Assembly: GCA_965203505.1 (NCBI GenBank) | Contig: OZ241880.1 | Coordinates: 2,294,001-2,358,000, forward strand | Source: Bin127 sp965203505 | Lineage (GTDB): Bacteria > Chloroflexota > Dehalococcoidia > Lucifugimonadales > Lucifugimonadaceae | Length of the DNA: 64,000 bases | Reading direction: 5' to 3' | Part shown: positions 8,362 to 17,900 of the stretch, piece after piece | Position numbering within the stretch: the first letter of the stretch is position 1 | Layout: the number at the start of each line of letters is the position of its first letter | The notes under the pieces: generated by a model | Told to the model about the DNA's origin: nothing | Databases searched by the model: none | The model's input: only the letters and a program-made list of their open reading frames with translations | Translations under genes and position numbers: made by a program

Positions 8362-8390
8362 CAGGTTGGTCGGAATTGGAGAGACAATTG

Positions 8391-8654
8391 ATGAGATTTT
8401 CTGTTGTGGTCCATAAGGATGTGGGGAGTTCGTACGGGGTTACGGTGCCGGATCTTCCGGGGTGTTTTTCTGGTGGTGAATCGTTAGAGGAGGCGTTGGT
8501 GGCTTCGGAGGAGGCGATTTTGAGTCATATCGAGGTGTTGTTGATGGATGGTTATGCGATTCCGAAGCGTAGGCCGATCGAGGAGCATCGGGCGAATGAG
8601 GAGTTTGCTGGCGGCGTGTGGGCGTTGGTGGATGTTGATTTTTCGGAGTTGTAG
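8391..8654 (+). CDS. HicB-like antitoxin-family protein, no HicA seen
   Basis: 87 residues from ATG 8391 (GGAGAG upstream), shorter than the open frame. It has the HicB partial RNase H-like fold pattern: FSVVVHKDVGSSYGVTVPDLPG, then CFSGGESLEEALVASEEAI. In HicAB systems HicB neutralises the HicA RNase, but no HicA double-stranded-RNA-binding-like ORF is adjacent on either side. It may be an orphan or a DUF1902-type protein. There is no evident C-terminal DNA-binding domain. Confidence 0.75.
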   Translation: MRFSVVVHKDVGSSYGVTVPDLPGCFSGGESLEEALVASEEAILSHIEVLLMDGYAIPKRRPIEEHRANEEFAGGVWALVDVDFSEL

Positions 8655-8675
8655 GGCGAGTGGGTTAGGCGGCGA

Positions 8676-8742
8676 AGTCTGAACCGGGGATTACGGGGAT
8701 TTAGGGATTGGTGGGATTTTTTGTTGGTTGTTTGGGATGGTC
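8676..8742. repeat. Dispersed repeat, TCTGAACCGGGGATTAC type
   Basis: AGTCTGAACCGGGGATTACG, then GGGATTTAGGGATTGGTGGG and TTGTTGGTTGTTTGGGA. Closely similar at 10055-10110 and 18065-18125; its start matches the GxxExxY flanking repeats. Confidence 0.7.
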
Positions 8743-8907
8743 TCGGTGGTGTGAAGACGTCGCTTTTGGGCATGTTATAAATGTGGGTAGACGTGTTTAG
8801 TTACAGGATGATTTTGGGGTCGGCATGGAGTTGACGCAGGGGTCTGTCAAGGTGTTTGATGGGCTCGAGATTTGGATCGGTGGGAATTCACTCGATTGAG
8901 GGTCGTG

Positions 8908-9228
8908 ATGGCATCAGGACGGTCTTGGAAATCGGACAAGGAACGGCGTCTAGGGGCGTCGGATTTGGATTCGGATTCGGGTGATGATGGGGTTACGTGG
9001 CTCGACTTCGCGCCCCCTTTGTCCTTCGGACATTTCCCCCGTGAACGGGGGAAAACCGGAGCGCCTGGGGCAGGCCGTCGAGGTTTCGCAAAGGCCTCAA
9101 TCGAGGAGGAGTTTGAAGAATTTTGGAAGCGTTGCGATGAAATCGCAGTGCTGGGTCGGGAGCCGGATTGGGAGGTGCATTTGAAGACGATTAACGAGTC
9201 GCGGATGCGGGGGTTGGTGGATGATTGA
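8908..9228 (+). CDS. Hypothetical protein carrying an in-frame module B
   Basis: A 106-residue ORF from ATG 8908 (GAGGG upstream). The C-terminal part, about residues 65-106, looks genuinely coding: an acidic helix EEEFEEFWKRCDE followed by REPDWEVHLKTINESRM. The middle (about residues 34-50, reading SFGHFPRERGK) is a palindromic repeat copy at 9010-9058. The repeat may have landed in a small gene without breaking its frame, or the ORF may be chance read-through. No known family recognised. Confidence 0.4.
   Translation: MASGRSWKSDKERRLGASDLDSDSGDDGVTWLDFAPPLSFGHFPRERGKTGAPGAGRRGFAKASIEEEFEEFWKRCDEIAVLGREPDWEVHLKTINESRMRGLVDD
9010..9058. repeat. Palindromic repeat, module B
   Basis: CGCCCCCTTTGTCCTTCGGA followed by a CCCCCGTGAACGGGGG hairpin. 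This copy lies inside the small ORF at 8908-9228. Confidence 0.85.
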
Positions 9229-9269
9229 TTTTGATGGACACCGAAAAAACACGACGTTAAAGCGGTGAC

Positions 9270-9824
9270 ATGGTGATGGAGATAGTCGAAAGCATCGAGT
9301 CGGTCGTTACGATACTTGCGATATTGCTGGGCGGTGCTTATGCGGTTTTCAAGTTGGGTGTGTTCAGGGATTTGAAGCCGCATTTGACGATCACGCAGAG
9401 CGTTTCGCATCGATCGGTTGGTAGCAAATATGTTCACATCTCAGTGACAGTGTTGCTTCAAAACAGTTCTAAGGTGGCAGTCACACCCCGAAACGGTCGG
9501 TTCCGTATCCAGACGTTGTCGTCGTTGACCGACGAAGAGATCGAAGTGTTGTACGAAGAAACGTTCGTTAAAGGTGAAAGGGAGAGGATTTGGTGGCCGA
9601 CTTTGGAGGAGCTTGGGCGTAGCTGGGGTGAAGGTGAATTGATCATCGAGCCTGGGGGTTCGCACTATGAGACGTATGAGTTCTTGATAGGTGCTGAGCA
9701 CGTATCCGTATTGTTGTACGCGTACATCGAAAATCCTAACCACGTTCGGGGTTCGGATGAGGCCCAAGGATGGTCAGTGTCAACCGTGTATGATAGGGGC
9801 AAGTTGAGTTGGGGGTCCCAATGA
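9270..9824 (+). CDS. Membrane-anchored hypothetical protein
   Basis: A 184-residue protein with one N-terminal transmembrane helix (about residues 12-32, VVTILAILLGGAYAVFKLGV) and a soluble remainder rich in beta strands, resembling an immunoglobulin-like or signal-sensing module (HLTITQSVSH, VHISVTVLLQN). ATG 9276 is an alternative start. No family recognised. Its stop overlaps the start of a proline-containing microprotein gene (ATGA), an arrangement like that of the SLATT-like pairs at 37.6 and 50.2 kb. Confidence 0.6.
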   Translation: MVMEIVESIESVVTILAILLGGAYAVFKLGVFRDLKPHLTITQSVSHRSVGSKYVHISVTVLLQNSSKVAVTPRNGRFRIQTLSSLTDEEIEVLYEETFVKGERERIWWPTLEELGRSWGEGELIIEPGGSHYETYEFLIGAEHVSVLLYAYIENPNHVRGSDEAQGWSVSTVYDRGKLSWGSQ

Positions 9825-9958
9825 CTGACAAGACCAAAGAACGTCGGAGAGTTTTGGTGATTAGGGGCACAGGGCCGCGTTCAGCACCGCCGCCGCCGTC
9901 GGGAAACCGTAAACCGCCGGGAATTCAACGGGTGGTTAGGCGGAATGGTAAGAGTTAG
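9821..9958 (+). CDS. Basic proline-rich microprotein (45 aa)
   Basis: ATG at 9821 overlaps the upstream stop. The product is Arg/Lys-rich, with ERRRVLVIRG followed by a SAPPPPSGNRKPPG stretch. Size, charge and proline run resemble the microproteins at 37559-37678 and 50663-50767, although alignment is weak beyond the R-(I/V)-L and PPPP segments. It is supported by translational coupling to the upstream gene and by composition only. Confidence 0.45.
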   Translation: MTDKTKERRRVLVIRGTGPRSAPPPPSGNRKPPGIQRVVRRNGKS

Positions 9959-10054
9959 TGGCGGGTTTTCTGTTTGTCGCTACGGTTTGGTGAAGGGGTG
10001 AGGGTGAAAATCACGTTGGCGGGGCGGGTGTTGGCGGTTGTGGATGGGGCAGAT

Positions 10055-10157
10055 AGTCTGAACCGGGGATTTAGGGATTGGTGGGATTTTGTTGTTGGTT
10101 GTCGGGGGCGTTGGGTTCATGGTGATGTAGGGCGGGTTTGAAACCCGCCCCTACCGA
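10055..10157. repeat. Dispersed TCTGAACCGG repeat plus GGGGCGGGTTT palindrome
   Basis: 10055-10110 matches the repeat at 8676. 10128-10157 is an inverted repeat GTAGGGCGGGTTT/AAACCCGCCCCTAC, also present at 6987-7012. It fills most of the gap between the microprotein and the convergent zinc-ribbon gene. Confidence 0.65.
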
Positions 10158-10185
10158 GAATTTGCGTCGGTTATCTGTCAACCGG

Positions 10186-10515
10186 CTAAGCGAGGGTGGA
10201 CAGCGTTGCCGGTGCTCGTCGTTCGTTGATCCATCTTTGCAGGGCGTGTTTGTCGCCTTGGGGGTTGATGTATCGGAGGATGAAGCGGACGTTGCACTGG
10301 CAGGCGAGGTAGGCGATTTTCACCGATGTTTCTTGCCAGCTGTAAATCGTTTCGGGTTGGATCTTATCGAATTTGACGCTTCTTCTGTTCAACGAGAATT
10401 TGCGCTGGCAGTAGGGACAGATGAATGTCTGTCTCTCCTGCTGCGAGTTGGACCCGTTGCTAACTACCGCGGGTAGTTCGATTAGGTCGTCGAAGTCGGC
10501 GTATCGTAAGCTCAT
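10186..10515 (-). CDS. Small putative zinc-ribbon protein
   Basis: 109 residues. FICPYCQRKFSLNRR (about residues 31-45) gives a CxxC zinc knuckle; the second knuckle would be ACQCNVRF (CxC, about residues 72-79), so a treble-clef or ribbon is possible. A GGGGAGAA ribosome site precedes the ATG, which supports a real gene. No family recognised. A decayed copy appears to lie at 11229-11387. The 392 bp upstream (10516-10907) shows no convincing gene. Confidence 0.55.
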   Translation of the reverse strand: MSLRYADFDDLIELPAVVSNGSNSQQERQTFICPYCQRKFSLNRRSVKFDKIQPETIYSWQETSVKIAYLACQCNVRFILRYINPQGDKHALQRWINERRAPATLSTLA

Positions 10516-10907
10516 GAGTTCTCCCCTTTCGAGCTTTATGTGACATCATCCGAACGCTCGTCTGAATCGAGCGCTGCGACATCTGTCGGTTATTTGACCC
10601 CTGCCGCATTGTGCGGGAGAGGCTTGGTGCACTGCGCGGCGCTTACGCGAGGGGCGGTGCGTGGGGAGTTTCTCGTGGGCGGACCACGGGAAGCTTACGG
10701 GATCGATTGTATCAGGGCCATACTTTGGTTTTCCGGGTCGTAGGCGACCCACAGCCGATAATTGAACCCGGATCTCTTGGCTGAGAAACCAACACTTTTC
10801 CGATTGAGTTCCTAGCGCGGAATCCATATCAGCAACTGAGTTATGTCGTCCAAATGTATACTTGCCACTGGCAAATTATCGGATTGGTACGCATCGAGGG
10901 TCAGGGC

Positions 10908-11147
10908 ATGCGGGTCAGGATAGAGACTGAGAAAGAGAGGCGAGAGAATGCAAAATGCGCCAGCGTCTTGTGCAGAATCGGGAAATGGACAGGCGTAGCG
11001 GCGGTTGTCTCGCTGGTGTTCGCTGGGATCACGGGCGCGATATTCGGGTCCGAAACACCATTGCCCGCGTTTTTCATGGTGTCGTTTATGGGACTGGTTT
11101 TCGTGATGGTGTGGCTGGGCATCGGCGCTTGCTTTCTTTCAGACTAA
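10908..11147 (+). CDS. Small two-helix membrane protein
   Basis: 79 residues from ATG 10908, preceded by GAGGGTCAGGGC; a longer frame from 10854 lacks a ribosome site. It has a charged N-terminus (RIETEKERREN) followed by two hydrophobic helices (WTGVAAVVSLVFAGITGAIF and a C-terminal segment ending GIGACFL). No family recognised; coding status moderately likely. Confidence 0.4.
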   Translation: MRVRIETEKERRENAKCASVLCRIGKWTGVAAVVSLVFAGITGAIFGSETPLPAFFMVSFMGLVFVMVWLGIGACFLSD

Positions 11148-11896
11148 GCTAAGCAAGGATTGAGGAACATTATCGTTCGACAACACTCGGAAACGCGCGC
11201 CACAATACCGATAGGATCCCAACAGATTTCAACCTCGAATTTTCTCAGCAGCAGAGCGTGCTTGTCGCGCCGTGGGTTGGTGTAACGGAATTAAGAAGTG
11301 GATGTTCCATTGATACGTTGTGTACTGAACGAAATGCTCTTCAGCGCCCGACTGCTTGTTCATTCGAATTTGTAGCCGGGCGCATATTCAACTCAATCTA
11401 ACTCTATTTCATGAAGAAAGCTAAGATTGTGAATATTGTTCGCATTACGGTCATCCAGAATTGAATGTTATCTTTACGTATTCGAGAAAACAACATTTAC
11501 CTCCTTTCATTTTAATCAAAATCGTTTATCAATAGAAGCCACGACATACCCTGTATGGCTGTGCTAGCGCTGCCGATCACTTGGTGTTCATCGGGCTGTA
11601 GTGTTATTCTATACAGGTGAATCCACTGGATCAATACCGATTTGGCTGTCATACCGTTGCGGATTTAAACTATACAGCGATGGTAATCGGTCCGATTTCG
11701 TTAATTCATCCTCTGAACTTGACGAATTGCTGACGAATTGAGTTTAAAACGCGACCGCTGTGATTTACTAATATGAAAAATTTTCAACAGTAACCTTAAG
11801 TTCCTTCAATATTTCCATGCGCGCTGGGGCAAGACTTATGCCTATATCAGATAGAAATGCGGACTTCCCACTAACGCTCTTGTAACGACAGACGGG
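11148..11896. other. AT-rich gene desert with a decayed gene fragment
   Basis: About 750 bp visibly richer in A/T than the flanks, without a supported gene. The only structure seen is a stretch at 11229-11387 that resembles the zinc-ribbon gene on the same strand. The low-GC composition suggests older or foreign accessory DNA. Confidence 0.5.
11229..11387 (-). pseudogene. Decayed copy of the 10186-10515 zinc-ribbon gene
   Basis: On the plus strand, CAGAGCGTGCTTGTCGC...GGGTTGGTGTAACGGA parallels CAGGGCGTGTTTGTCGC...GGGTTGATGTATCGGA of the intact gene; CAAATTC..TGAACA is shared further upstream. The frame reads (C)ARLQIRMNKQ and YQWNIHFL where the intact protein has CQRKFSLNRR and CQCNVRFIL. 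The cysteines are partly lost and the 5' end is gone. Alignment was by eye only. Confidence 0.4.
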
Positions 11897-12598
11897 ATGT
11901 CGGCATCGGTGACTATCCGCTTAACTTCATATCGTGATAGGTTGTTTTGGATAGTCGTGCACAGGATCATACAGTTGTCATCGGTGGTGATGACCTCGTT
12001 TACAGTCGCCTTCGTCGTCGCGTGTGCTGCTATGGATTCGCCGACGCCTACATTCACTCCGATGCCGGGGCCGACACCCATTCCCACGATATCCGCCGCA
12101 GACGTTGCAGCCCATCGTCTTGCGTCGTTGCTGGGTAATGTGCCACCAACTCGTGACCCCGCAATCGGTGGGCAGTTCAACATCATGGCTTTGACCGCCG
12201 AGTCCGAAGCCATGGAAGCCGAAGCCATACTGAAAAACACATCCTTTACAAAGTCGAATTGGTTTGAAGTGCAAGCGACGGCGACCAATGCCCGCAAAAA
12301 AGCCGATACAGCAATCGCTACTGCCACTGCGGAGGCGCGTATCTTTAACCCCGGGTCTTTGGCAACCGAGGTCACGGAATTGGAGAGCAAATACGCCACA
12401 CAGGAGGTTGAGGATGCATACTGGAGGCGACGAGCGGGGAACTGTTTGCGAGCGTTGGACATTCGAAGTGATGTCGCGACGGCTGAAAGTTGGTATGCGA
12501 AGCGAGATGTCAGCGTCGGCGAGTTGAGCGTCTTCCACCCGGCCGAAGCAACCGCACGTGCGGTATCGCTGAAGCGTGCGTCGGAGTTGTGTCCGTAG
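11897..12598 (+). CDS. Putative lipoprotein with Thr/Pro linker
   Basis: Up to 233 residues. The start is uncertain: GTG 11957 gives a compact signal peptide (HRIIQLSS... hydrophobic core ending TVAFVVAC) with a plausible lipobox Cys, while the first ATG at 11897 adds 20 residues. After the Cys comes a PTPTFTPMPGPTPIPT stalk of the kind common in Chloroflexota lipoproteins. The mature part is Ala/Glu-rich and helical, with a conserved-looking pair of Cys (GNCLRALD and the C-terminal SELCP). Probably outer-face anchored; function unknown. Confidence 0.6.
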   Translation: MSASVTIRLTSYRDRLFWIVVHRIIQLSSVVMTSFTVAFVVACAAMDSPTPTFTPMPGPTPIPTISAADVAAHRLASLLGNVPPTRDPAIGGQFNIMALTAESEAMEAEAILKNTSFTKSNWFEVQATATNARKKADTAIATATAEARIFNPGSLATEVTELESKYATQEVEDAYWRRRAGNCLRALDIRSDVATAESWYAKRDVSVGELSVFHPAEATARAVSLKRASELCP

Positions 12599-13835
12599 AA
12601 GCGCCGGCTTTCGCCGAAACGTCGTCCATCCATTAGAGACTTTCGCGATAGAGCGTGGCGTGGCAAGCATCCCCTGCGTTCGCTCCGCTCCGCGTCCCCT
12701 TCGCTGCGCGAAAGGGACGAAACACCCTCGCCTCCGGATCGAGACTAGGGCAGGTTCTGTACTCTCTCATCGAGGGAGAGGGGAATCAATGGTTAGGGGC
12801 GATGGCGGGTTGGAGGGTTGCACAGGATTGGTGTATCCTTGCGGGTGAGAGCCCGAGGGAAAGACCTCGGATCTCGATTGGTCGGAGGGTGGGATTGGAT
12901 CATTTGTTGCTTTTGGCCTCTTTACGGTGTCGCCAGGATGCGTTGCCGAGTTCGTTTGTCAGACGACCTCCGACCGTCCTCAATCTTATCGGTTTGTATT
13001 GGCGTTATTCGTGTGTCATTAGGGTTGTTGAGGGTGGAGGTGGGGACGGGGTGGGTTGCTGTTGGCCGGGGTCAGATTCTTCACTGCGCTGCGCTTCGTT
13101 CAGAATGACAGGGGTGGGTTGGCGCTGCGGTTCGTTCGCGCCCCCTTTGTCCTTCGGACATTTCCCCCGCGAGCGGGGGAAACCCCACCGCCCGTCCGCA
13201 CCGGGCGACCACAAGGGATCGCCCCTACGTGAGTTTTGCAAGGGACTCGCTTTCGCTGGGGTTGATGTACCCTTGCGGGTGAGAGCCAGAGTGAAAGATC
13301 TCGGAGCTCGATTGGTCGGAGGGAGTGGCGCATCTGGGGTTCTGTTTGAGGCTGAGTGCTTTTCCCGATGCACCTCAATTACGCGTTGTTAGGGCGACCT
13401 CCGAGCGTTCTCAATTCTATCCGTTTGTATTGGAATTATGCGTGTGTCATTAGTGTGGTGGAGGTGGGGTAGTGGGACGGGGTGGGTTGGCGTAGCGTTT
13501 CGTTGGGGATGACGGGGCTGGGCGGTGGTGGGTATCTCCTCCGTCCGCTCGCGCCCCCTTTGTCCTTCGGACATTTCCCCCGCGAGCGGGGGAAACCCGG
13601 CTGCCCTTCCCCCGCCCCCGGGCATACCCCTGCGTTCGCTTCGCTCCGCGTCCCCTTTCGCTGAGCGAAAGGGGACAGTGCCCCCTCCGCCTCCCAGGGC
13701 GACCACGAGGGATCGCCACTGCGGGTACGCGGCGTCCTCGCCATCGCGCCCGTCCACACCGGGCGGCCACGAGGGATCGCCCCTACGGGTTGGGCTGCAT
13801 GACTCGCGTCATGCCTGCGGATGGCGGGGGTTGGG
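12599..13835. repeat. Gene-free repeat cluster, 1.2 kb
   Basis: Holds module A (12666-12719), two copies of a roughly 330-bp unit (12826-13170 and 13262-13590), three GCGACCAC(A/G)AGGGATCGCC units (around 13203, 13699 and 13765), module B copies (13140-13185, 13550-13595) and an A module ending at 13674. ORFs here are repeat artefacts on both strands. Confidence 0.75.
12826..13590. repeat. Tandem pair of about 330-bp units with a structured head
   Basis: Each unit starts TTG(G/A)TGTA(T/C)CCTTGCGGGTG, continues to CTCGATTGGTCGGAGGG (12826-12894; 13262-13325), then a shared CGACCTCCGA.CGTTCTCAAT stretch, TTTGTATTGG...CGTGTGTCATTAG, and ends in module B. In copy 1 the head folds CCGAGG-GAAAGA-CCTCGG. 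Spacing between the heads is about 435 bp. Confidence 0.65.
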
Positions 13836-14213
13836 TTAGTTGAATTGATCGCCCTCGTCTTGGAGGATGGTTTCGGGTTTTGGGATTTGGGTTAGGATTT
13901 CGTGCAGTTCTTGGGCGATTTCGGTTGGGGGGTTTTGGGAGAGTGCTTTGGTTGCTAGCTGTTGGGCGAGGTTTGTGTCGCCGCAGTCGAGGGCTAGGGT
14001 TGCGGCGCTGCGGTGTAGGACGGAGTGGGTTGGTTGCAGGGGTTCGTCGACCTTGCCGATCATGTTTTCAAGTTCGTGAAGGGCGCGGAGTTCGCAGTCG
14101 AGGGCTTTTTGGAAAAGGTCTGATGCGTGTTGGATGTTGCCGCGCATCTTTTCATATAAGGCGTGCGCGGCGAAGTCCATTGCCGAGTGATGGTAGTCGT
14201 TGATCTTGCTCAC
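13836..14213 (-). CDS. Helical TPR-like protein, second gene of a pair
   Basis: 125 residues, all-helical by pattern: NDYHHSAMDFAAHALYEKMRGN then ASDLFQKALDCELRALHEL, resembling one to two tetratricopeptide repeats with conserved small/large alternation. GTG 14213 overlaps the stop of the upstream ORF (GTGA), so they form an operon. Function unknown. It probably acts as an adaptor for its partner. Confidence 0.6.
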   Translation of the reverse strand: MSKINDYHHSAMDFAAHALYEKMRGNIQHASDLFQKALDCELRALHELENMIGKVDEPLQPTHSVLHRSAATLALDCGDTNLAQQLATKALSQNPPTEIAQELHEILTQIPKPETILQDEGDQFN

Positions 14214-14743
14214 AGTTGATCTACCTCCGCTCGTGGTGTTCCGAACTCAACAACGATGACAAATGCCTGCGTTCCGGGGTAGTCGCTGGCGTATCGGGCG
14301 ACCTGCTCGCGCTTTTGTCGCATTCGCGTCCTCAAGGTGGTTTGGCTTCCACGTCGGATACCGGAGACTTCAAGCCTTGCTTTGCGTTGGATTGTAACGT
14401 CTGAAGGATCGCCCAACCAGTAGTCGAAACCTGTGCCTTGCCTGGAACTTTCGATCACGGAGTAGCTGGTTTCATGTTTGGCCAGCATTACGGCGATGCC
14501 AATGGCTCCGAACTCGGTCGTTACCTTGGAATCATTCCAAAATCTGAGGTTACTTTCGTCGACCTTGCTCCAGGAAATCACATATGTGTTGTTGCTCCGG
14601 CTATCGATTTCGAGATCGACGCCACTGTTGTGTCCCTGTGATTCCATGCAGACTACGCCTGCTTCAGCTAGAAATGCTCCTAGAAACGGCGGTATCGCGG
14701 CGGTATCACCTTTGGCGAGTTCGTCAAGATTGAGTTGAAACAT
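14210..14743 (-). CDS. Conserved hypothetical protein, first gene of a pair
   Basis: 177 residues. Distinctive segments are GTGFDYWLGDPSD followed by RKARLEVSGI, and a Ser-Arg-rich TTLRTRMRQKREQ helix. The FDYWL...ARLEVSG pattern recalls a widely distributed uncharacterised family that is often followed by a short helical repeat protein, as here. It could be a PD-(D/E)XK-like fold (LE-x-SG strand), but the evidence is thin. Confidence 0.55.
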   Translation of the reverse strand: MFQLNLDELAKGDTAAIPPFLGAFLAEAGVVCMESQGHNSGVDLEIDSRSNNTYVISWSKVDESNLRFWNDSKVTTEFGAIGIAVMLAKHETSYSVIESSRQGTGFDYWLGDPSDVTIQRKARLEVSGIRRGSQTTLRTRMRQKREQVARYASDYPGTQAFVIVVEFGTPRAEVDQL

Positions 14744-14768
14744 CGTTTAAATTGTTCGCTGTGCTGGC

Positions 14769-14862
14769 TCGCGCCCCCTTTGTCCTTCGGACATTTCCCC
14801 CGCGAGCGGGGGAACCCCGGCCCTGCCCCTCTGGTTCCCGGCTTTCGCCGGGATGACGGGCG
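14769..14862. repeat. Module B plus CCGGCTTTCGCCGGGATGAC unit
   Basis: Module B (14770-14817) followed by the small inverted repeat CCCGGCTTTCGCCGGG. It lies in the 219-bp gap between valS and the 14210 gene, which otherwise shows nothing. Confidence 0.8.
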
Positions 14863-14962
14863 GTTCAGAACTCGGTCTCCGAAACGGTCGTTCGTTTTTT
14901 GATTGAAGCGAGCGAAGTTAATCTCCTTAAACAGCGATTATGTCAGATTAAGTGATTGTAAC

Positions 14963-17900
14963 TCATGTTGTTGGCGCTTGTACGGTGGCGGTGTAACTGT
15001 CTGCGGTCGTGGAGGGATCGTAGGTGATTTCGGATGCTCCGCCGGCGTCGGCGACGTCATTTGCGACTAGTTTTAGTCGGCCGAGTTGGTCTTCGGGGGC
15101 GGTGATTTCGAGTTTGGCTAGTGGTTTTCCTAGTCCGATGCTGGCTTCGTGTTTTGCTTTTCGTACGGCGGCGATTGCTCGGCATGCGGTTTGGAAGGAT
15201 GTGGGGGATTCGGGTTTGGGTACGGGTGTTAGTTGGTAGCGGTTGGGCATCCCCCTGCGTCTCGCTTCGCTCGCCGCGTCCCCCTTACGCTTCGCGAAGG
15301 GGGAGGGCCCCCTTTGTCCTTCGGACATTTCCCCCGCGAGCGGGGGCAACCTGTCCTCATCCGCGCCCCTCTGGATCCCGGCTTTCGCCGGAATGACGGA
15401 GGAGTCTGCGGGGGTAGCGTTTTCACCGCCCGGCCCCTCCGGGCATACCCCGCTCGCATCGCTACGCTCGTTCGCGCCCCTTTCGCTTTGCGAAAGGGGC
15501 AATGTGGGCCACGGTGCCTGATGGATGGAGGGGTAGTCGGTTTCTTGGGCGTAGGTCCAGGACCAGATTTCGTCGGTTATTGTGGGGACGAAGGGGGCGA
15601 AGAGGCGTAGGAGGGTGTTTAGGGCTAGGCGTAGGGTGGCTACTGCTGAGGCTCTACCGATGTGGTCGGTTTCGCTGCGGGCGCGGCGTTTTACTAGCTC
15701 GATGTAGTTGTCGGCGAAGGAGTCCCAGAAGAAGGTTTCGGTGATTTGGAGAGCGTGCGCGAACTCGAAGTTTTCGAGTGCGTTGGTGGCTCGTTGGACG
15801 GTGTCTCGGAGGTCGTTGATGAAGGCACGGTCAAGTTCGGTGGTGATTTCGCCGTGTTGGGCTTCTTGCATGAGGACGAATTTGCCGGCGTTGTATAGCT
15901 TGGTGACGAGTTTTCCGCCGATGGTGAAGACGGTCGGGTCGAATGCCATGTCCATGCCGGGGCGTCCGTTGGAAGCCCAGTATCGGACGGCGTCGGCGCC
16001 GTATTGGTTGACGAGGGGCATGGGGGTGACGGACGCGCCTCTGGACTTGGACATCTTCTTGCGGTCGGGGTCGACGATAAAGCCGGAGATCATGGCTTTG
16101 TGCCATGGGATGTCGTCGTTGTGGAGGGCGGACTTGACGATGGTGTAGAAGGCCCAGGTGCGTATGATGTCGTGTGCTTGGGGTCGCAGGTCGGCTGGGT
16201 AGAGGTTGGACATGCGGTCGCCGTCTTCGCCCCAACGGGCGAGGATCTGGGGTGTCATGGATGAGGTGAACCAGGTGTCGAAGACGTCTTGCTCGCCGAC
16301 GAAACCGTTGGGTTTGCCGCGTTGTGATTCGTTGAAGCCGGGCGCGGGTGTGAGTGTGGGATCGACGGGGAGCATGTCGTCGGTGGCGACGATGTAGTTG
16401 TCGTATTGGATGTCGCCGTTCTCGTCGATGGGGTACCAGACGGGTATTGCGACGCCGAAGTATCGCTGTCGGGAGATGGCCCAGTCGTGTCCGAGTCCGT
16501 CGGTCCAGTCGGCGTATCGTTTCTGCATGAAGCCGGGTAGCCAATCGACGCGTGCGCCGACTTCTTGGAGGTATGGCTTCTTGTCCATGAGGCGGACGAA
16601 CCACTGTCGAGATGGGATGTATTCGATGGGAGTCGTGCCCTTCTCGTAATAGCGGACGACGTGCTCGATGGGGCGCGGTGGTGACTGGAGCGGGTTGGTC
16701 GTTTCGACTTCGTCTTCGGGGCCGAGCATTGTTTTGGCTGAGGTGCCGGGGCAGTCCAGGAGTTCGACGATCTTGGTGCGGACGTCGTCGAGGGGCATTC
16801 CGAGGAGCTGGTCGTAGAAGAATTGGGCGCGGTGAGGGTCTAGGGAGCCCCAGTGAGTCGTTTGCGAAGCGCTGGTGGGCCCCCTTTGTCCTTCGGACAT
16901 TTCCCCCGCTGAGCGGGGGAAATCCGACCGCCCTGGCATTTCCCCTGCTGGGCGGGAGAAACCTGAAGGTTGGTCGGAGTTGTAGGGAACGAATTTGCGT
17001 GGTGCGGCTTGGCCGTTGCGGGCGACCATTGGGCGGAGTTCGAGGTCATGGGTACGCCACCATTCGACGTCGGCGTCGTCTCCGAATGTGCAGAGCATGA
17101 GGATGCCGGTGCCCTTTTCGGGGTCGGCTTTTTCGCTGGGGAATATGGGGACTTTGGCGAAGAAGCCGGGGGTGATGGCGTGCTTGCCGAATAGTGACTT
17201 GAAGCGTTCGTCGTCGGGATGTGCGGTGACGGCGACGCAGGCGGGGATCATCTCGGGGCGGGTTGTTGAGATGACGAAGGATTCGGGTATGCCCTCTTCG
17301 CCTTCCATGAGGGATTCGTAGACGCCGAATTCGATGTCGTGGAATGCGCCGGGGGTTGGCCGGTCTTCGACTTCGGCTTGGGCTACGGCGGTCTGGAAGT
17401 CGACGTCCCACATGGTGGGTAGTTCTGCCGTGTAGACGTGTCCGCGTTCATCGAGGTCTAGGAATGATCGCTGGGCGATGGCGCGGCAGCGGTCGTCGAT
17501 GGTTGCGTATTCCTCGGTCCAGTCGATGGAGAATCCGAGGCGGTTGAAGAGTTCTTTGTATGTCTTTTCGTCTTCGGCGGTGACGATGTGGCAGAGTTCG
17601 ATGAAGTTTTCTCGTGAGACGACGAGCTGTTCGTCTTTGTCGAGGCCGAGTTCTTTGCGGCGTTTTCGGACGTTGAGGTCAGAGATGTAGGGGACGTTTG
17701 GTTCGGCTCGGACGCCGAAGTAGTTTTGGACGCGGCGCTCGGTTGGGAGCCCGTTGTCGTCCCAGCCCATGGGGTATACGACGTTCCATCCGGTCATGCG
17801 GCGGTAACGGGCGATGACGTCTTGGTGGGTGTATGAGAAGACGTGGCCGGGATGGAGAGAGCCGCTGGCGGTTGGCGGTGGTGAGTCGATGACGAAGCTC

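Noticed and set aside
8847..9437. 196-residue minus-strand ORF
   Set aside because: Low-complexity and runs through module B and the antisense of two plus-strand ORFs; no ribosome site or family pattern.
10546..10827. 93-residue minus-strand ORF upstream of the zinc-ribbon gene
   Set aside because: No ribosome site, unusual Arg/Pro composition, and a competing plus-strand ORF of equal quality.
11842..12666. 274-residue minus-strand ORF opposite the lipoprotein
   Set aside because: Ala/Ser/Val-rich shadow of a GC-rich gene; the plus strand has a lipobox and Thr/Pro stalk.
13389..13770. Several overlapping 100-120-residue ORFs on both strands
   Set aside because: They consist entirely of repeat modules (GGNVRRTKGA, GKCPKDKGG peptides) and have no independent coding signal.
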